This document shows, piece by piece, positions 56,048-64,000 of a stretch of DNA of 64,000 bases. How positions within the stretch are numbered: the first letter of the stretch is position 1; each line of letters begins with the position of its first letter. A model generated the notes under the pieces. The model was not told the origin of the DNA and ran no database searches. It saw only the letters and a list, made by a program, of their open reading frames with translations. The translations under genes and the position numbers were made by a program. This DNA is from Brevibacterium ihuae (GTDB taxonomy: Bacteria; Actinomycetota; Actinomycetes; Actinomycetales; Brevibacteriaceae). The stretch lies in the NCBI RefSeq assembly GCF_900184225.1, contig NZ_FXWZ01000003.1:1-64000 (forward strand), written 5' to 3'.

Positions 56048-56659
56048 TCAGTCGAGGGTCGTCACCCAGTTGGCGAGCAGCCGGGCTCCGGCATCGCCGG
56101 ACTTCTCCGGGTGGAACTGGGTGGCCCACGTGGTGCCGTCCTCCACGGCGGCGACGAACGGCTCGCCGTGGGTGGTGATCGCGGTGCGGGTGCCGGCCGG
56201 CGGGGTGTGCGCGGCGTAGGAGTGGACGAAGTAGAAGCGTTCGTCCTCGATGCCCGCGAACATCGCGCTCCCGGCGGGAGCCTCGACGGTGTCCCAGCCC
56301 ATGTGCGGGATCACCGGCGCGTGGAGGCGTCGGACATCGCCGGGCCACAGCCCGATGCCGTCGGTGGTGACGCCGTGCTCGGAGCCCCGGGCGAACAGCA
56401 CCTGGAGCCCGACGCAGATCCCGAGCACCGGACGCGAGGCCGCGTGGCGGGCCCGGATGACATCGACCGCGCCGGTGTCGCGCAGGCCGGCCATGACCGA
56501 GGCGAACGCGCCGACGCCGGGGACGACGAGACCGGCGGCGGACTCCGCCGCCCGGAGGTCCGTGGTGAGCTCGACGGTCGCACCGGTGCGCTCGACGGCG
56601 CGGACGGCGGAGCGGATGTTCCCCGAGCCGTAGTCGAGGACGACGACGGTCGGGCTCAT
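56048..56659 (-). CDS. hisH: Imidazole glycerol phosphate synthase glutaminase subunit
   Basis: HisH supplies ammonia to HisF. The class I glutaminase triad is visible: Cys in [11 protein letters not shown], and His plus Glu in [10 protein letters not shown]. The start reads [14 protein letters not shown]. The product has 203 residues. ATG 56659 overlaps the upstream unknown gene by 4 bases. hisF is not within the window. Confidence 0.96.
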   Translation of the reverse strand: MSPTVVVLDYGSGNIRSAVRAVERTGATVELTTDLRAAESAAGLVVPGVGAFASVMAGLRDTGAVDVIRARHAASRPVLGICVGLQVLFARGSEHGVTTDGIGLWPGDVRRLHAPVIPHMGWDTVEAPAGSAMFAGIEDERFYFVHSYAAHTPPAGTRTAITTHGEPFVAAVEDGTTWATQFHPEKSGDAGARLLANWVTTLD

Positions 56660-57255
56660 GCGCGGTTCCCCGCGAGCAGGCCGCGCACCCGCACGGCGGC
56701 GACGACGAGGACCACGAGCCCGAGGCCCGCGCCGGCCCAGGCGATCGGCTCGCCCGCGAGCGCGGCGATGACGCCGATGACGAGTGCGGCGAGGGCGAGC
56801 AGGGCGACGACGGCCCACAGCAGGGCGATACGGGCGAGCGCCGCCCGGGCCGGTGTCATCGTCGCGGCGCTCGCCTGCAGCTTGGTCATCGAGGACGGGT
56901 CGATCCAGCCCTCGATGTCGCGGGGGTCCACGGTCTCGAGCAGGAGCTGCTCGAGCTCGCCGGGGAGGTTCGTCAGGGCGAGGCCGGCGGGCACGTCGGC
57001 CTCGCGCTCGCCCCGGCGGTAGTGCGCGGCGTCGATCTGCTCGTCGTTGCGCACGAGGAGCAGCACCTCGTGACGCCCGGCGAGCTTCGAGATCTGGGCG
57101 GCCGCGGCATTGCCCTCCGCGATGTCGGTGCCCGAGAGCACGATCGCGGAGAAGTCGCCGATCGGCACGACCTCGCCGGGGATGTCGGAGAGGACACAAG
57201 CGGCAGCGAGCTGATCGGCGCGCCCGAAGGGCGTGACGATAACGGTGCGGCTCAC
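56656..57255 (-). CDS. Unknown membrane protein inside the his operon
   Basis: I do not recognise this 199-residue protein. The soluble N-terminal part (1-130) has alternating alpha/beta features ([40 protein letters not shown]). Two membrane helices follow near the C-terminus (about 145-165 and 170-190), ending [10 protein letters not shown]. It overlaps hisB and hisH by 4 bases on each side, so it is translated in step with histidine enzymes. Confidence 0.8.
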   Translation of the reverse strand: MSRTVIVTPFGRADQLAAACVLSDIPGEVVPIGDFSAIVLSGTDIAEGNAAAAQISKLAGRHEVLLLVRNDEQIDAAHYRRGEREADVPAGLALTNLPGELEQLLLETVDPRDIEGWIDPSSMTKLQASAATMTPARAALARIALLWAVVALLALAALVIGVIAALAGEPIAWAGAGLGLVVLVVAAVRVRGLLAGNRA

Positions 57256-57854
57256 AGTGCTCCCTTGGTGCTCGGGATGCCGGTGACGCGCGGGTCGGCC
57301 TCGACCGCCTGGCGGAGCGCCCGCGCGAAGGCCTTGAACTGGGCTTCTGCGATGTGGTGCGGGTCGCGGCCGGCGACGAGGGCGAGATGGACGGTGAAAC
57401 CGGCGTTGATCGCGAGCGATTCGAGCGCGTGGGACACCATGGACCCGGTGAAGTGGCCGCCGATGAGGTGGTACTGCTGTCCCTCCGGCTCACCGGTGTG
57501 GACGAAGTAGGGGCGACCGGAGACGTCGACGACGCACTGCGCGAGCGCCTCGTCGAGCGGGACGAGCGCATCGCCGTAGCGACGGATGCCCGCCTTGTCG
57601 CCGAGGGCCTCCCGCAGGACCTGCCCGATGACGATCGCGGTGTCCTCGACGGTGTGATGGACGTCGATCTCGATGTCGCCGGAGGCCCGGACCTCGAGGT
57701 CGATGAGCGAGTGCTTGGACAGCGCGGTGAGCATGTGGTCGTAGAACGGCACGCCCGTCGAGATGTCCGAGGTGCCGGTGCCGTCGAGGTCGACCCGGAC
57801 GGTGACGTCGGATTCGCTCGTCGTGCGCTGTGCCGATGCCTGGCGAGTGGTCAT
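57252..57854 (-). CDS. hisB: Imidazoleglycerol-phosphate dehydratase
   Basis: HisB dehydrates imidazoleglycerol phosphate. Metal-binding His clusters are visible in [18 protein letters not shown] and [18 protein letters not shown], along with [11 protein letters not shown]. The 200-residue product lacks the phosphatase half found in E. coli HisB. ATG 57854 overlaps the hisC stop by 4 bases. Confidence 0.97.
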   Translation of the reverse strand: MTTRQASAQRTTSESDVTVRVDLDGTGTSDISTGVPFYDHMLTALSKHSLIDLEVRASGDIEIDVHHTVEDTAIVIGQVLREALGDKAGIRRYGDALVPLDEALAQCVVDVSGRPYFVHTGEPEGQQYHLIGGHFTGSMVSHALESLAINAGFTVHLALVAGRDPHHIAEAQFKAFARALRQAVEADPRVTGIPSTKGAL

Positions 57855-59053
57855 GCGGAGTCGTGATCCTTTGCTCGTGCGGGGGTGGTGCTGTCGTCGT
57901 GCGCAACGGCGAGGTGTGCGGGCCGGTCGGCCAGGCACCCGCGGACGGCGGCGACGAAGGCGTCGGTCTCCTCCACGGTACCGGCGTTGACGCGCAGGTG
58001 CCCGGGGATCCCGATGTCGCGGATCAGGACGCCCCGGTCGAGGAGATCCTGCCACAGCGCGTGCGGCTCGGCGATGCCGCCGAACAGGAGGAAGTTCGAG
58101 TCGCTCGGCACCACGGAGAACCCGAGGGCGCGCAGCGCCTCGGACATCCGGTCGCGCTCGGCGACGAGGCGGTCGACGTTGGCGAGGAGCGCCGGCGCAT
58201 GGGCGAGGGCGGCGCAGGCGGCGGCCTGGGTGAGCGCCGAGAGGTGATAGGGCAGACGCACGAGTCGCAGGGCGTCGACGAGCGCCGGGTGTGCGACGGC
58301 GTAGCCGAGCCGGACGCCGGCGAACGCGAAGGCCTTGCTCATCGTCCGGGACACGACGAGGCGGGGGTGGTCCGGGAGCAGCCCGAGCGCGGTGCGGAAC
58401 CCGGGCCGGGCGAACTCCGCGTAGGCCTCGTCGACGATGACGATCCCGTCCGTCGCCGCGAGCACGGCCTCGACGACCTCGAGGCCGAGGCCGTTGCCGG
58501 TGGGGTTGTTCGGAGTGCAGAGGAAGACGACGTCCGGCCGGTGCTCGCGCACCGCGGCGACGGCGGTGTCGATGTCGATGTCGAACCCGGCGACGCGCGG
58601 GGCCTCGACCCACGCCGCGCCGGTCGAGGCGGTGATGAGCGGGTGCATGGAGTAGCTCGGGGTGAAGCCGAGCGCGGTGCGGCCGGGACCGCCGAACGCC
58701 TGGAGGATGTGGGCGAGGACCTCGTTCGATCCGTTCGCGGCCCAGATCTGTTCCGGGGCGATGTGCTGCCGCGCCTCCGCCGGAGCGGAACCGCGGTCGC
58801 TCTGCCGTTCGAGGACGCCGTCGAGGTAGCCGGCGAGCGCGGCGCGCAGCGCGGTGAACTCCCGGTCCGGGTAGCGGTTGAGATCCCGCAGCACGGCCCC
58901 GAGCGAGGACTCGATCGCCTCCACGACCTGCGGGGGTACCGGGTGCGAGTTCTCGTTGACGTTGAGCTGGACGGGGACGTCGAGCTGCGGTGCGCCGTAC
59001 GGCACCGAGCCGCGCAGGTCGTCCCGGATGGGGAGGTCGTCGAGAGTCGTCAC
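57851..59053 (-). CDS. hisC: Histidinol-phosphate aminotransferase
   Basis: This class I/II PLP aminotransferase makes histidinol phosphate. Motifs are [12 protein letters not shown] at the N-terminus, [18 protein letters not shown], the [12 protein letters not shown] loop, and the PLP lysine in [19 protein letters not shown]. It is 400 residues; an extra C-terminal tail (about 380-400) is low complexity. It is the first his gene here, 9 bases after the LysM gene. hisD is absent from the window. Confidence 0.96.
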   Translation of the reverse strand: MTTLDDLPIRDDLRGSVPYGAPQLDVPVQLNVNENSHPVPPQVVEAIESSLGAVLRDLNRYPDREFTALRAALAGYLDGVLERQSDRGSAPAEARQHIAPEQIWAANGSNEVLAHILQAFGGPGRTALGFTPSYSMHPLITASTGAAWVEAPRVAGFDIDIDTAVAAVREHRPDVVFLCTPNNPTGNGLGLEVVEAVLAATDGIVIVDEAYAEFARPGFRTALGLLPDHPRLVVSRTMSKAFAFAGVRLGYAVAHPALVDALRLVRLPYHLSALTQAAACAALAHAPALLANVDRLVAERDRMSEALRALGFSVVPSDSNFLLFGGIAEPHALWQDLLDRGVLIRDIGIPGHLRVNAGTVEETDAFVAAVRGCLADRPAHLAVAHDDSTTPARAKDHDSA

Positions 59054-59062
59054 CGGACGAGT

Positions 59063-59413
59063 CTATCGCCCGGGGACCGCGAGCTCCTGTCCGGGGTGGA
59101 CGACCTGCCGGTCGAGCTCGTTGATCTCGACGATGTCGAGCACGACGTCGCGCGTGTCCGCTCCCCCGGAGACCTCCGCGGCGATGGACCAGAGCGAATC
59201 GCCCTCGTCGACGATCACGGTGTCGAATCCGGAGCCGGCCGTCGCGGCACCGGCGGCGGAGCCGGCCGAGGCCTGGGCGCCGGTCGCGAGGGCGATGACG
59301 ATGCCGAGCACGAGGGCGCACAGCACGAGGCCGGCGGTCCTCGCCAGGCGCAGCGCACGCCGACCGCGCGGCGTGAGGACGGTGCGGGCGGGAGCGGTGG
59401 CGGGTGCGGACAT
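59063..59413 (-). CDS. LysM-domain protein, probable SOS-induced division inhibitor
   Basis: The 116-residue protein has one N-terminal membrane helix (about 26-48) and a C-terminal LysM domain ([18 protein letters not shown]...[10 protein letters not shown]) that should bind cell-wall glycan outside the cell. It is divergent from lexA across SOS boxes, as is Rv2719c in mycobacteria and YneA in Bacillus, which slow cell division after DNA damage. I chose ATG 59413 because AAGGAGG lies 9 bases upstream; the TTG at 59422 is too close to it. Confidence 0.85.
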   Translation of the reverse strand: MSAPATAPARTVLTPRGRRALRLARTAGLVLCALVLGIVIALATGAQASAGSAAGAATAGSGFDTVIVDEGDSLWSIAAEVSGGADTRDVVLDIVEINELDRQVVHPGQELAVPGR

Positions 59414-59511
59414 GGGGATCAACCTCCTTGGTCATCGAACCTGCGGCGGGCGGCGGAACCGCCCTCCGGCCGACGGTCGCCGGGCGGGTGGCCCGGCCGT
59501 CCGTCGCCGAT

Positions 59512-59616
59512 TCGAACTCATGTACTATTGAACACAACATTCGAACGGATGTCCACTGTTTCTCGAACACGTGTGTGAAAATGGATTCGAACGACGTCGC
59601 GATCAGCTATGTTCGA
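59512..59616. promoter_or_regulatory. Cluster of LexA (SOS) boxes
   Basis: The consensus TCGAAC-N4-GTTCGA is approached by TCGAACTCATGTACTA (59512-59527), TCGAACGGATGTCCAC (59541-59556), TCGAACACGTGTGTGA (59563-59578), TCGAACGACGTCGCGA (59587-59602) and GATCAGCTATGTTCGA (59601-59616). Each has one perfect half-site. They cover the space between the divergent LysM gene and lexA. Confidence 0.7.
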
Positions 59617-59666
59617 AGTGTTGCACCGGGCACGGACACGGCCCCGGGCCGGACCGCCGGGAGCGC

Positions 59667-59720
59667 GCCGACGATCGCGCAGCGCAGTGGGAGGCCGACG
59701 ATCGCGCAGCGCAGTGGGAG
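59667..59720 (+). repeat. Two perfect 27-bp tandem repeats in the lexA leader
   Basis: The 27-base unit at 59667-59693 recurs exactly at 59694-59720, with key bases GCCGACGATCGCGCAG at each start. It lies just before the lexA ribosome site (GGAAGGGAAG). The unit is a multiple of three but the leader is not thought to be coding. Confidence 0.9.
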
Positions 59721-59738
59721 AACGGGAAGGGAAGAGCC

Positions 59739-60494
59739 ATGAGCCCGCAGTCACGACGACCCAGAGGTCGGCCGCGGAACGATGCCGTGATCGACGAGAT
59801 CGAGGACTTCCGCGCCTCGCAGGCCGACATCGTCGAGCTGCCCGAGGGATCGGCCGCAGCCGGGGACGCGCGCCTCACCCCCCGCCAGCGCCTCGTCCTC
59901 GAGACCATCGAGTCGGCGGTGTACACGAACGGGTATCCGCCGAGCATGCGCGAGATCGGCAGGGCCGCCGGGCTCGCCTCGCTCTCGAGCGTGGCCCACC
60001 AGCTGTCCCAGCTCGAGCGGCTCGGCTATCTGCGCCGCGACCCCAAGCGTCCGCGCGCGATCGAGATCGTCAACCCCGCGGAGGAGGCAGCCGCCCCGGT
60101 TCCCGACGCCGGCTCGGCGAACACCGCGATGGTGCCCGTGCTCGGGCGGATCGCCGCCGGCGGGCCGATCACGGCGGAGGAGGCGGTCGACGACGTGTTC
60201 GCACTGCCGACCCAGGTCGTCGGCTCCGGTGACCTGTTCCTGCTCCAGGTGTCGGGCGACTCGATGATCGATGCCGCGATCTGCGACGGCGACTGGGTCG
60301 TCGTCCGGCGGCAGAACACCGCGGAGAACGGGGAGATCGTCACCGCGCTGCTCGACGACGAGGCCACGGTCAAGGTCCTCAAGCGGTCCGAGGGCAAGCA
60401 GTGGCTGCTGCCGCGGAACCCGCTCTACGACCCGATCGACGGCGATCACGCAACGATCATGGGCATCGTCGTCGCCGTCATCCGCCGCGTCTGA
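59739..60494 (+). CDS. lexA: LexA SOS repressor
   Basis: LexA represses SOS genes and self-cleaves with RecA. The HTH is [20 protein letters not shown] (about 68-87). The cleavage site is Ala-Gly in [10 protein letters not shown]. The catalytic Ser lies in [19 protein letters not shown] and the Lys in EATVKVLKR. The 251-residue product has an extra N-terminal segment (about 1-45) before the usual [12 protein letters not shown], common in actinobacteria. Confidence 0.97.
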   Translation: MSPQSRRPRGRPRNDAVIDEIEDFRASQADIVELPEGSAAAGDARLTPRQRLVLETIESAVYTNGYPPSMREIGRAAGLASLSSVAHQLSQLERLGYLRRDPKRPRAIEIVNPAEEAAAPVPDAGSANTAMVPVLGRIAAGGPITAEEAVDDVFALPTQVVGSGDLFLLQVSGDSMIDAAICDGDWVVVRRQNTAENGEIVTALLDDEATVKVLKRSEGKQWLLPRNPLYDPIDGDHATIMGIVVAVIRRV

Positions 60495-60524
60495 GCCGTC
60501 GGGGCCCCCGCGCCTGACCCGGAC

Positions 60525-62495
60525 TCAGTCCCCCGCGGCGAGCCGGGAGAGCGCGGCGCGGACGGCGGCGCCGTCCTCGGTGCGCCACATCGGGGGCAGC
60601 GAGTCGGCGAGGAACCCGCCGTAGCCGGCGGTCCGCAGGCGCGAATCGAGCACGGCCACCACTCCCCTGTCCTCGGTGGTCCTCACGAGCCGACCGGCAC
60701 CCTGGGCGAGGCGCAGCGCGGCATGGGTCGCGCTCACCGTCATGAAGCCGTTGGCCCGGTTGCGCTCCGCGGCCCGAGTGCGCGCCCGGGTCAGGGGGTC
60801 ATCCGGACGCGGGAAGGGGATCCGGTCGATGACGACGAGGCGGCACGTCCGGCCAGGCACGTCGACGCCCTGCCACAGCGACATCGTGCCGAGCAGGGTG
60901 GTGTCGTCCTCCGCGGCGAACCGCGCCACGAGGGCACCGAGCGACTCCTCCCCCTGGAGGAGCACCGGGGTGTCGAGGGTCTCGCGGAGCGCCGCTGCGG
61001 CCTGCTCGGCGGCGAACTTCGAGGAGAACAGGCCGAGCGCTCCCCCGCGCGAGGCGGCGACGAGCTCGCGGAGCTCGGCGATCATCTCGTCGGTGAGACC
61101 GCTCCGCCCGGGGCGCGCGAGGTGCGAGGCGACGTAGAGGATCGCCTGCCGCGGATAGTCGAACGGCGAGCCGACGTCGATCGCGTCGTAGCGCGGCGCC
61201 TCGGGCCCCGCGAGGCCGAGCGAGGCCGCCACCGGCTCGAAGCGGCCGCCGAGCGCGAGCGTCGCGGAGGTCGCGATGACCGTCGACTCGGCGAAGATCC
61301 CGTTGCGCATGGTGCCGGCGACGCTGAGCGGGGCGACGACGAGCGAGGTCGTCTCCGTCTCCCGGAAGGTCGACCGGGTCACCCACGTGACGTCGTTGTC
61401 GGTGAGCTCCGCCATCCGCTCGGCGAGCTCGAACACCTCCTCGAGCCGCGCCCGCGCCATCTGCAGGCCGGTATCGGGCTCCGCGGACCCGGTCCCGCGG
61501 CCGGCCTCGGCGAGGATCTGCCGAGCGGCGTCGCGGACCGCGATGACCGCCGTCGACAGCGCTTCCGGCCACACCTGGAGGAGCCCGTCGGCGGTCGCCG
61601 CGAGCGCCTTCTCGAAGGACTGGGCGGCGGTCTCGAGGAGGCCGACGACCCCGTCCTGCACCGCGGTGCCCTTCCGCGCCGACTGTGCGGCGGCGTGGAG
61701 CATGGGGACGGTGAGCGATCCGGACAGCGCGTTCGTCACCCGGTCGCGGAGCTCGTGGGCCTCGTCGATGACGACGGCCTCGTGCTCGGGCAGGACCGCG
61801 TGATCGCCGAACGCGTCGATCGCGAGCAGCGCGTGGTTGGTGACGACGATGTCGGCCGCGGCGGCGGTGACCTTCGCCTGCTCGGCGTAGCACTCCTCGA
61901 ACGCGGGGCACTTCGCGCCCAGACAGTCGAAGGCGTTGACCGACACCTGCGACCAGGCGCGATCGGACACGCCGGGGACGAGGTCGTCGCGATCGCCGCT
62001 CTCGGTGATCCGCTCCCAGCTGCGGACCCGCTGGATCTCCTCGCCGAGCGCGGAGGACTGGCCGCCCCCGCGTCCCGCGGCGTCATCGGCGCCGAGGTCG
62101 AACAGCATGCCGAGCGCGTCGTCGGGATAGCCGCCGTCGAGCTTGTGCTTGCACACGTAGTTCCGCCGGCCCTTGAGCACGGCTGCCCGCGGCCTGCGCT
62201 CGAGCTCCGGGCCGATGGCCTTGAGCAGCCGGGGCACGTCGCGGTTGACGATCTGGTTCTGGAGCGCGAGCGTCGCCGTCGACACGATGACCCGCTCCCC
62301 GGTGCGCACGGCGTAGTCGACCGCGGGCACGAGGTAGGCGAGCGACTTGCCGGTGCCGGTGCCGGCCTGCACGAGGAGGTGGGTGCCGGAGTCGAGGGCG
62401 CCGACGACCGCCTCGGCCATGGTCTGCTGGCCCTCGCGGGGGCTCCCGCCGAGTGCGGCGACCGCCCGCGCGAGCAGGTCCGCGGTCGTGCTCAC
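60525..62495 (-). CDS. DinG-type ATP-dependent DNA helicase
   Basis: The 656-residue superfamily 2 (XPD-like) helicase has Walker A QAGTGTGKSLAYLVPA, the DEAH box AVVIDEAHELRDRV and the late motif TMSLWQGVDVPGRTCRLVVIDR. Likely [4Fe-4S] ligands are Cys in NYVCKHKL and CLGAKCPAFEECY. Such enzymes unwind DNA with 5' tails or R-loops. ATG 62495 overlaps the hflX stop by 4 bases. It ends 30 bases from convergent lexA. Confidence 0.92.
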   Translation of the reverse strand: MSTTADLLARAVAALGGSPREGQQTMAEAVVGALDSGTHLLVQAGTGTGKSLAYLVPAVDYAVRTGERVIVSTATLALQNQIVNRDVPRLLKAIGPELERRPRAAVLKGRRNYVCKHKLDGGYPDDALGMLFDLGADDAAGRGGGQSSALGEEIQRVRSWERITESGDRDDLVPGVSDRAWSQVSVNAFDCLGAKCPAFEECYAEQAKVTAAAADIVVTNHALLAIDAFGDHAVLPEHEAVVIDEAHELRDRVTNALSGSLTVPMLHAAAQSARKGTAVQDGVVGLLETAAQSFEKALAATADGLLQVWPEALSTAVIAVRDAARQILAEAGRGTGSAEPDTGLQMARARLEEVFELAERMAELTDNDVTWVTRSTFRETETTSLVVAPLSVAGTMRNGIFAESTVIATSATLALGGRFEPVAASLGLAGPEAPRYDAIDVGSPFDYPRQAILYVASHLARPGRSGLTDEMIAELRELVAASRGGALGLFSSKFAAEQAAAALRETLDTPVLLQGEESLGALVARFAAEDDTTLLGTMSLWQGVDVPGRTCRLVVIDRIPFPRPDDPLTRARTRAAERNRANGFMTVSATHAALRLAQGAGRLVRTTEDRGVVAVLDSRLRTAGYGGFLADSLPPMWRTEDGAAVRAALSRLAAGD

Positions 62496-64000
62496 GCAGC
62501 CCCGCCGGAGAACATGTCCGGCTTGCGGAATGCCTCGAGCTCGGCGAGGAGGTCGGCGTCGACCCGCGCCTGCACCGCGGTGCCCTCCGGCAGGTGCTTC
62601 TCCTCGAGCACGGTCCCCTCGTCGTGCATCCGCGAGACGAGGTCGCCGCGGTCGTAGGGCAGGAGGACGGTGACCTCGTGGGCGGGCACCGGGAGCATGT
62701 CGGCGATCCGCTCCTCGAGCTCGGGGATCCCCGCCCCGGTGGCCGCCGACACCGCGAGCGATCCCGGGTGGGCGCGCAGCAGCGCGGCGAGCGCGACGGG
62801 GTCGGCGATGTCGGCCTTGTTGAAGACGATGAGCTCGGGGATGTCGGCGGTGTCGACGTCGGCGAGCACGTCGCGCACCGCCTGCACCTGGCTCGTCGGG
62901 TCCGGATGGGAGGCGTCGACGACGTGGACGAGGAGATCGGAGAAGGCCGCCTCCTCGAGCGTCGAGCGGAACGCCTCGACGAGCTGGTGGGGCAGGTTGC
63001 GGACGAAGCCGACGGTGTCGGTGTAGGTGAAGTCCCGGCCGTCGGCGGTCCGGGCCTGGCGCACCGTCGGATCGAGGGTGGCGAACAGGACGTTCTGCAC
63101 CATGACCCCGGCCGAGGTCAGCCGGTTGAGGAGCGAGGACTTCCCGGCGTTGGTGTAGCCGACGATCGCCGCGCTCGGCACGTGGTGCCGGGTGCGGTTG
63201 GCCCGCTTGGTCTCCCGCGACGGCTCCATCTCGCGGATCTGCTTGCGGAGCTTGGCCATCCGGGTGCGGATCCGGCGGCGGTCGAGCTCGATCTTCGTCT
63301 CGCCCGGTCCGCGCGAGCCGATGCCCTCACCGCCGGCCACGCGACCGCCGGCCTGTCGGGACATCGACTCGCCCCAGCCGCGCAGGCGCGGGAGCAGGTA
63401 CTCGAGCTGGGCGAGCTCGACCTGCGCCTTGCCCTCGCGGCTCTTCGCGTGCTGGGCGAAGATGTCGAGGATGAGGGCGACGCGGTCGATGACCTTGACC
63501 TTGACGACGTCCTCGAGGCCACGGCGCTGTCCGGGGGCGAGCTCGGTGTCGACGACGACGGTGTCCGCGCCGACGGCGGCGACGACCTCGGCGAGCTCCT
63601 GGGCCTTGCCGCGCCCGAAGTACGTTCCGGGGTCGGGGGTGTCGCGGCGCTGGAGGAGTCCGTCGAGCACGGTCGAGCCGGCCGTCTCGGCGAGCGCGGC
63701 GAGCTCGCGCAGCGAGGTCTCCGCCTCGAGCGCGGTGCCGGAGGTGTAGAGGCCGGCGAGGACGACCTTCTCGAGGCGCAGCTGCCGGTACTCGACCTCG
63801 GTGACGTCCTCGAGCTCGGTCGACAGCCCGTCGACCCGGCGCAGCGCGCGGCGTTCGAGGACGTCGAGCTGGGCATCGTCCTCGTGGGTGAGCTCCTCGT
63901 CGGTGAGGGCGGTCCCGGCCCGGGAGAGCACCCGGTCGATCATCGCGCGGCGGCGCTCGTCGGCGCTCGCGGCCTGCTGCGCGGCGGGGACTCCGTCTCC
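62492..64000 (-). CDS. hflX: GTPase HflX (5' end may lie beyond the window)
   Basis: HflX is a ribosome-splitting GTPase active under stress. It has the N-terminal HflX domain (GLYTSGTALEAETSLREL, DPGTYFGRGKAQELAEVV), a coiled coil (about 195-240), then G1 GYTNAGKSSLLNRLTS, G2, the DTVGFVRNLPHQLVEAF switch and NKAD (G4). The first in-frame ATG is at 63943, but the frame stays open to the edge for 19 more codons, so the true start may be outside. It is coupled with the DinG gene. Confidence 0.93.
   Translation of the reverse strand, partial: GDGVPAAQQAASADERRRAMIDRVLSRAGTALTDEELTHEDDAQLDVLERRALRRVDGLSTELEDVTEVEYRQLRLEKVVLAGLYTSGTALEAETSLRELAALAETAGSTVLDGLLQRRDTPDPGTYFGRGKAQELAEVVAAVGADTVVVDTELAPGQRRGLEDVVKVKVIDRVALILDIFAQHAKSREGKAQVELAQLEYLLPRLRGWGESMSRQAGGRVAGGEGIGSRGPGETKIELDRRRIRTRMAKLRKQIREMEPSRETKRANRTRHHVPSAAIVGYTNAGKSSLLNRLTSAGVMVQNVLFATLDPTVRQARTADGRDFTYTDTVGFVRNLPHQLVEAFRSTLEEAAFSDLLVHVVDASHPDPTSQVQAVRDVLADVDTADIPELIVFNKADIADPVALAALLRAHPGSLAVSAATGAGIPELEERIADMLPVPAHEVTVLLPYDRGDLVSRMHDEGTVLEEKHLPEGTAVQARVDADLLAELEAFRKPDMFSGGAA

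Overview
The window is about 70% GC and its gene content points to a high-GC Gram-positive actinobacterium. Evidence includes a bifunctional HisA/PriA isomerase, the argCJBDFRGH cluster, a LysM gene divergent from lexA with TCGAAC-type SOS boxes, and many promoters whose -10 box sits 6-7 nt from the start codon (leaderless transcripts). The gene order looks like Micrococcales, but the genus cannot be fixed from sequence reading alone.

Layout. 1-5600: an rRNA operon on the minus strand (16S-23S-5S) with its leader and promoter. 5.8-8.3 kb: a CPBP-family membrane protein and tyrS. 8.3-26.9 kb: a selenium-molybdenum-formate island. It holds selB, selA, the selenocysteine tRNA gene selC, selD, and a three-subunit formate dehydrogenase (fdhA with an in-frame UGA Sec codon and a bacterial SECIS hairpin, Fe-S subunit fdhB, NrfD-type anchor fdhC). 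It also holds a broken formate/oxalate-type MFS transporter gene, fdhD, moaC, a molbindin-type regulator and modABC. An IS481-family element and an Rrf2/NmrA redox cassette sit inside the island between moaC and the molybdate genes.

27-35.7 kb: the arginine biosynthesis operon argC-J-B-D-F-R-G-H on the minus strand, with an ArgR-type operator at argC. 35.7-45.2 kb: a quinone oxidoreductase, a LysE exporter, a LysR regulator, a UbiB-like kinase, an SDR enzyme and pheST. 45.2-50.8 kb: a drug-type MFS transporter, a double SnoaL protein, a SpoU methyltransferase, the infC-rpmI-rplT operon (infC starts at ATC) and a DUF1844 gene. 50.8-54.4 kb: an M20 amidohydrolase and a fur-catalase operon. 54.4-59.1 kb: hisC-hisB-(unknown membrane protein)-hisH-priA-sseB. 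59-64 kb: the SOS region (LysM protein, lexA), a DinG-type helicase and hflX, which runs off the window edge.

The most coherent functional story is the island. SelA, SelB, SelD and tRNA-Sec make and insert selenocysteine into FdhA. FdhD and MoaC serve its Mo-bis-MGD cofactor, ModABC imports molybdate, and FdhBC carries electrons to the membrane. The neighbouring transporter gene carries both a nonsense codon and a frameshift within about 35 bases.
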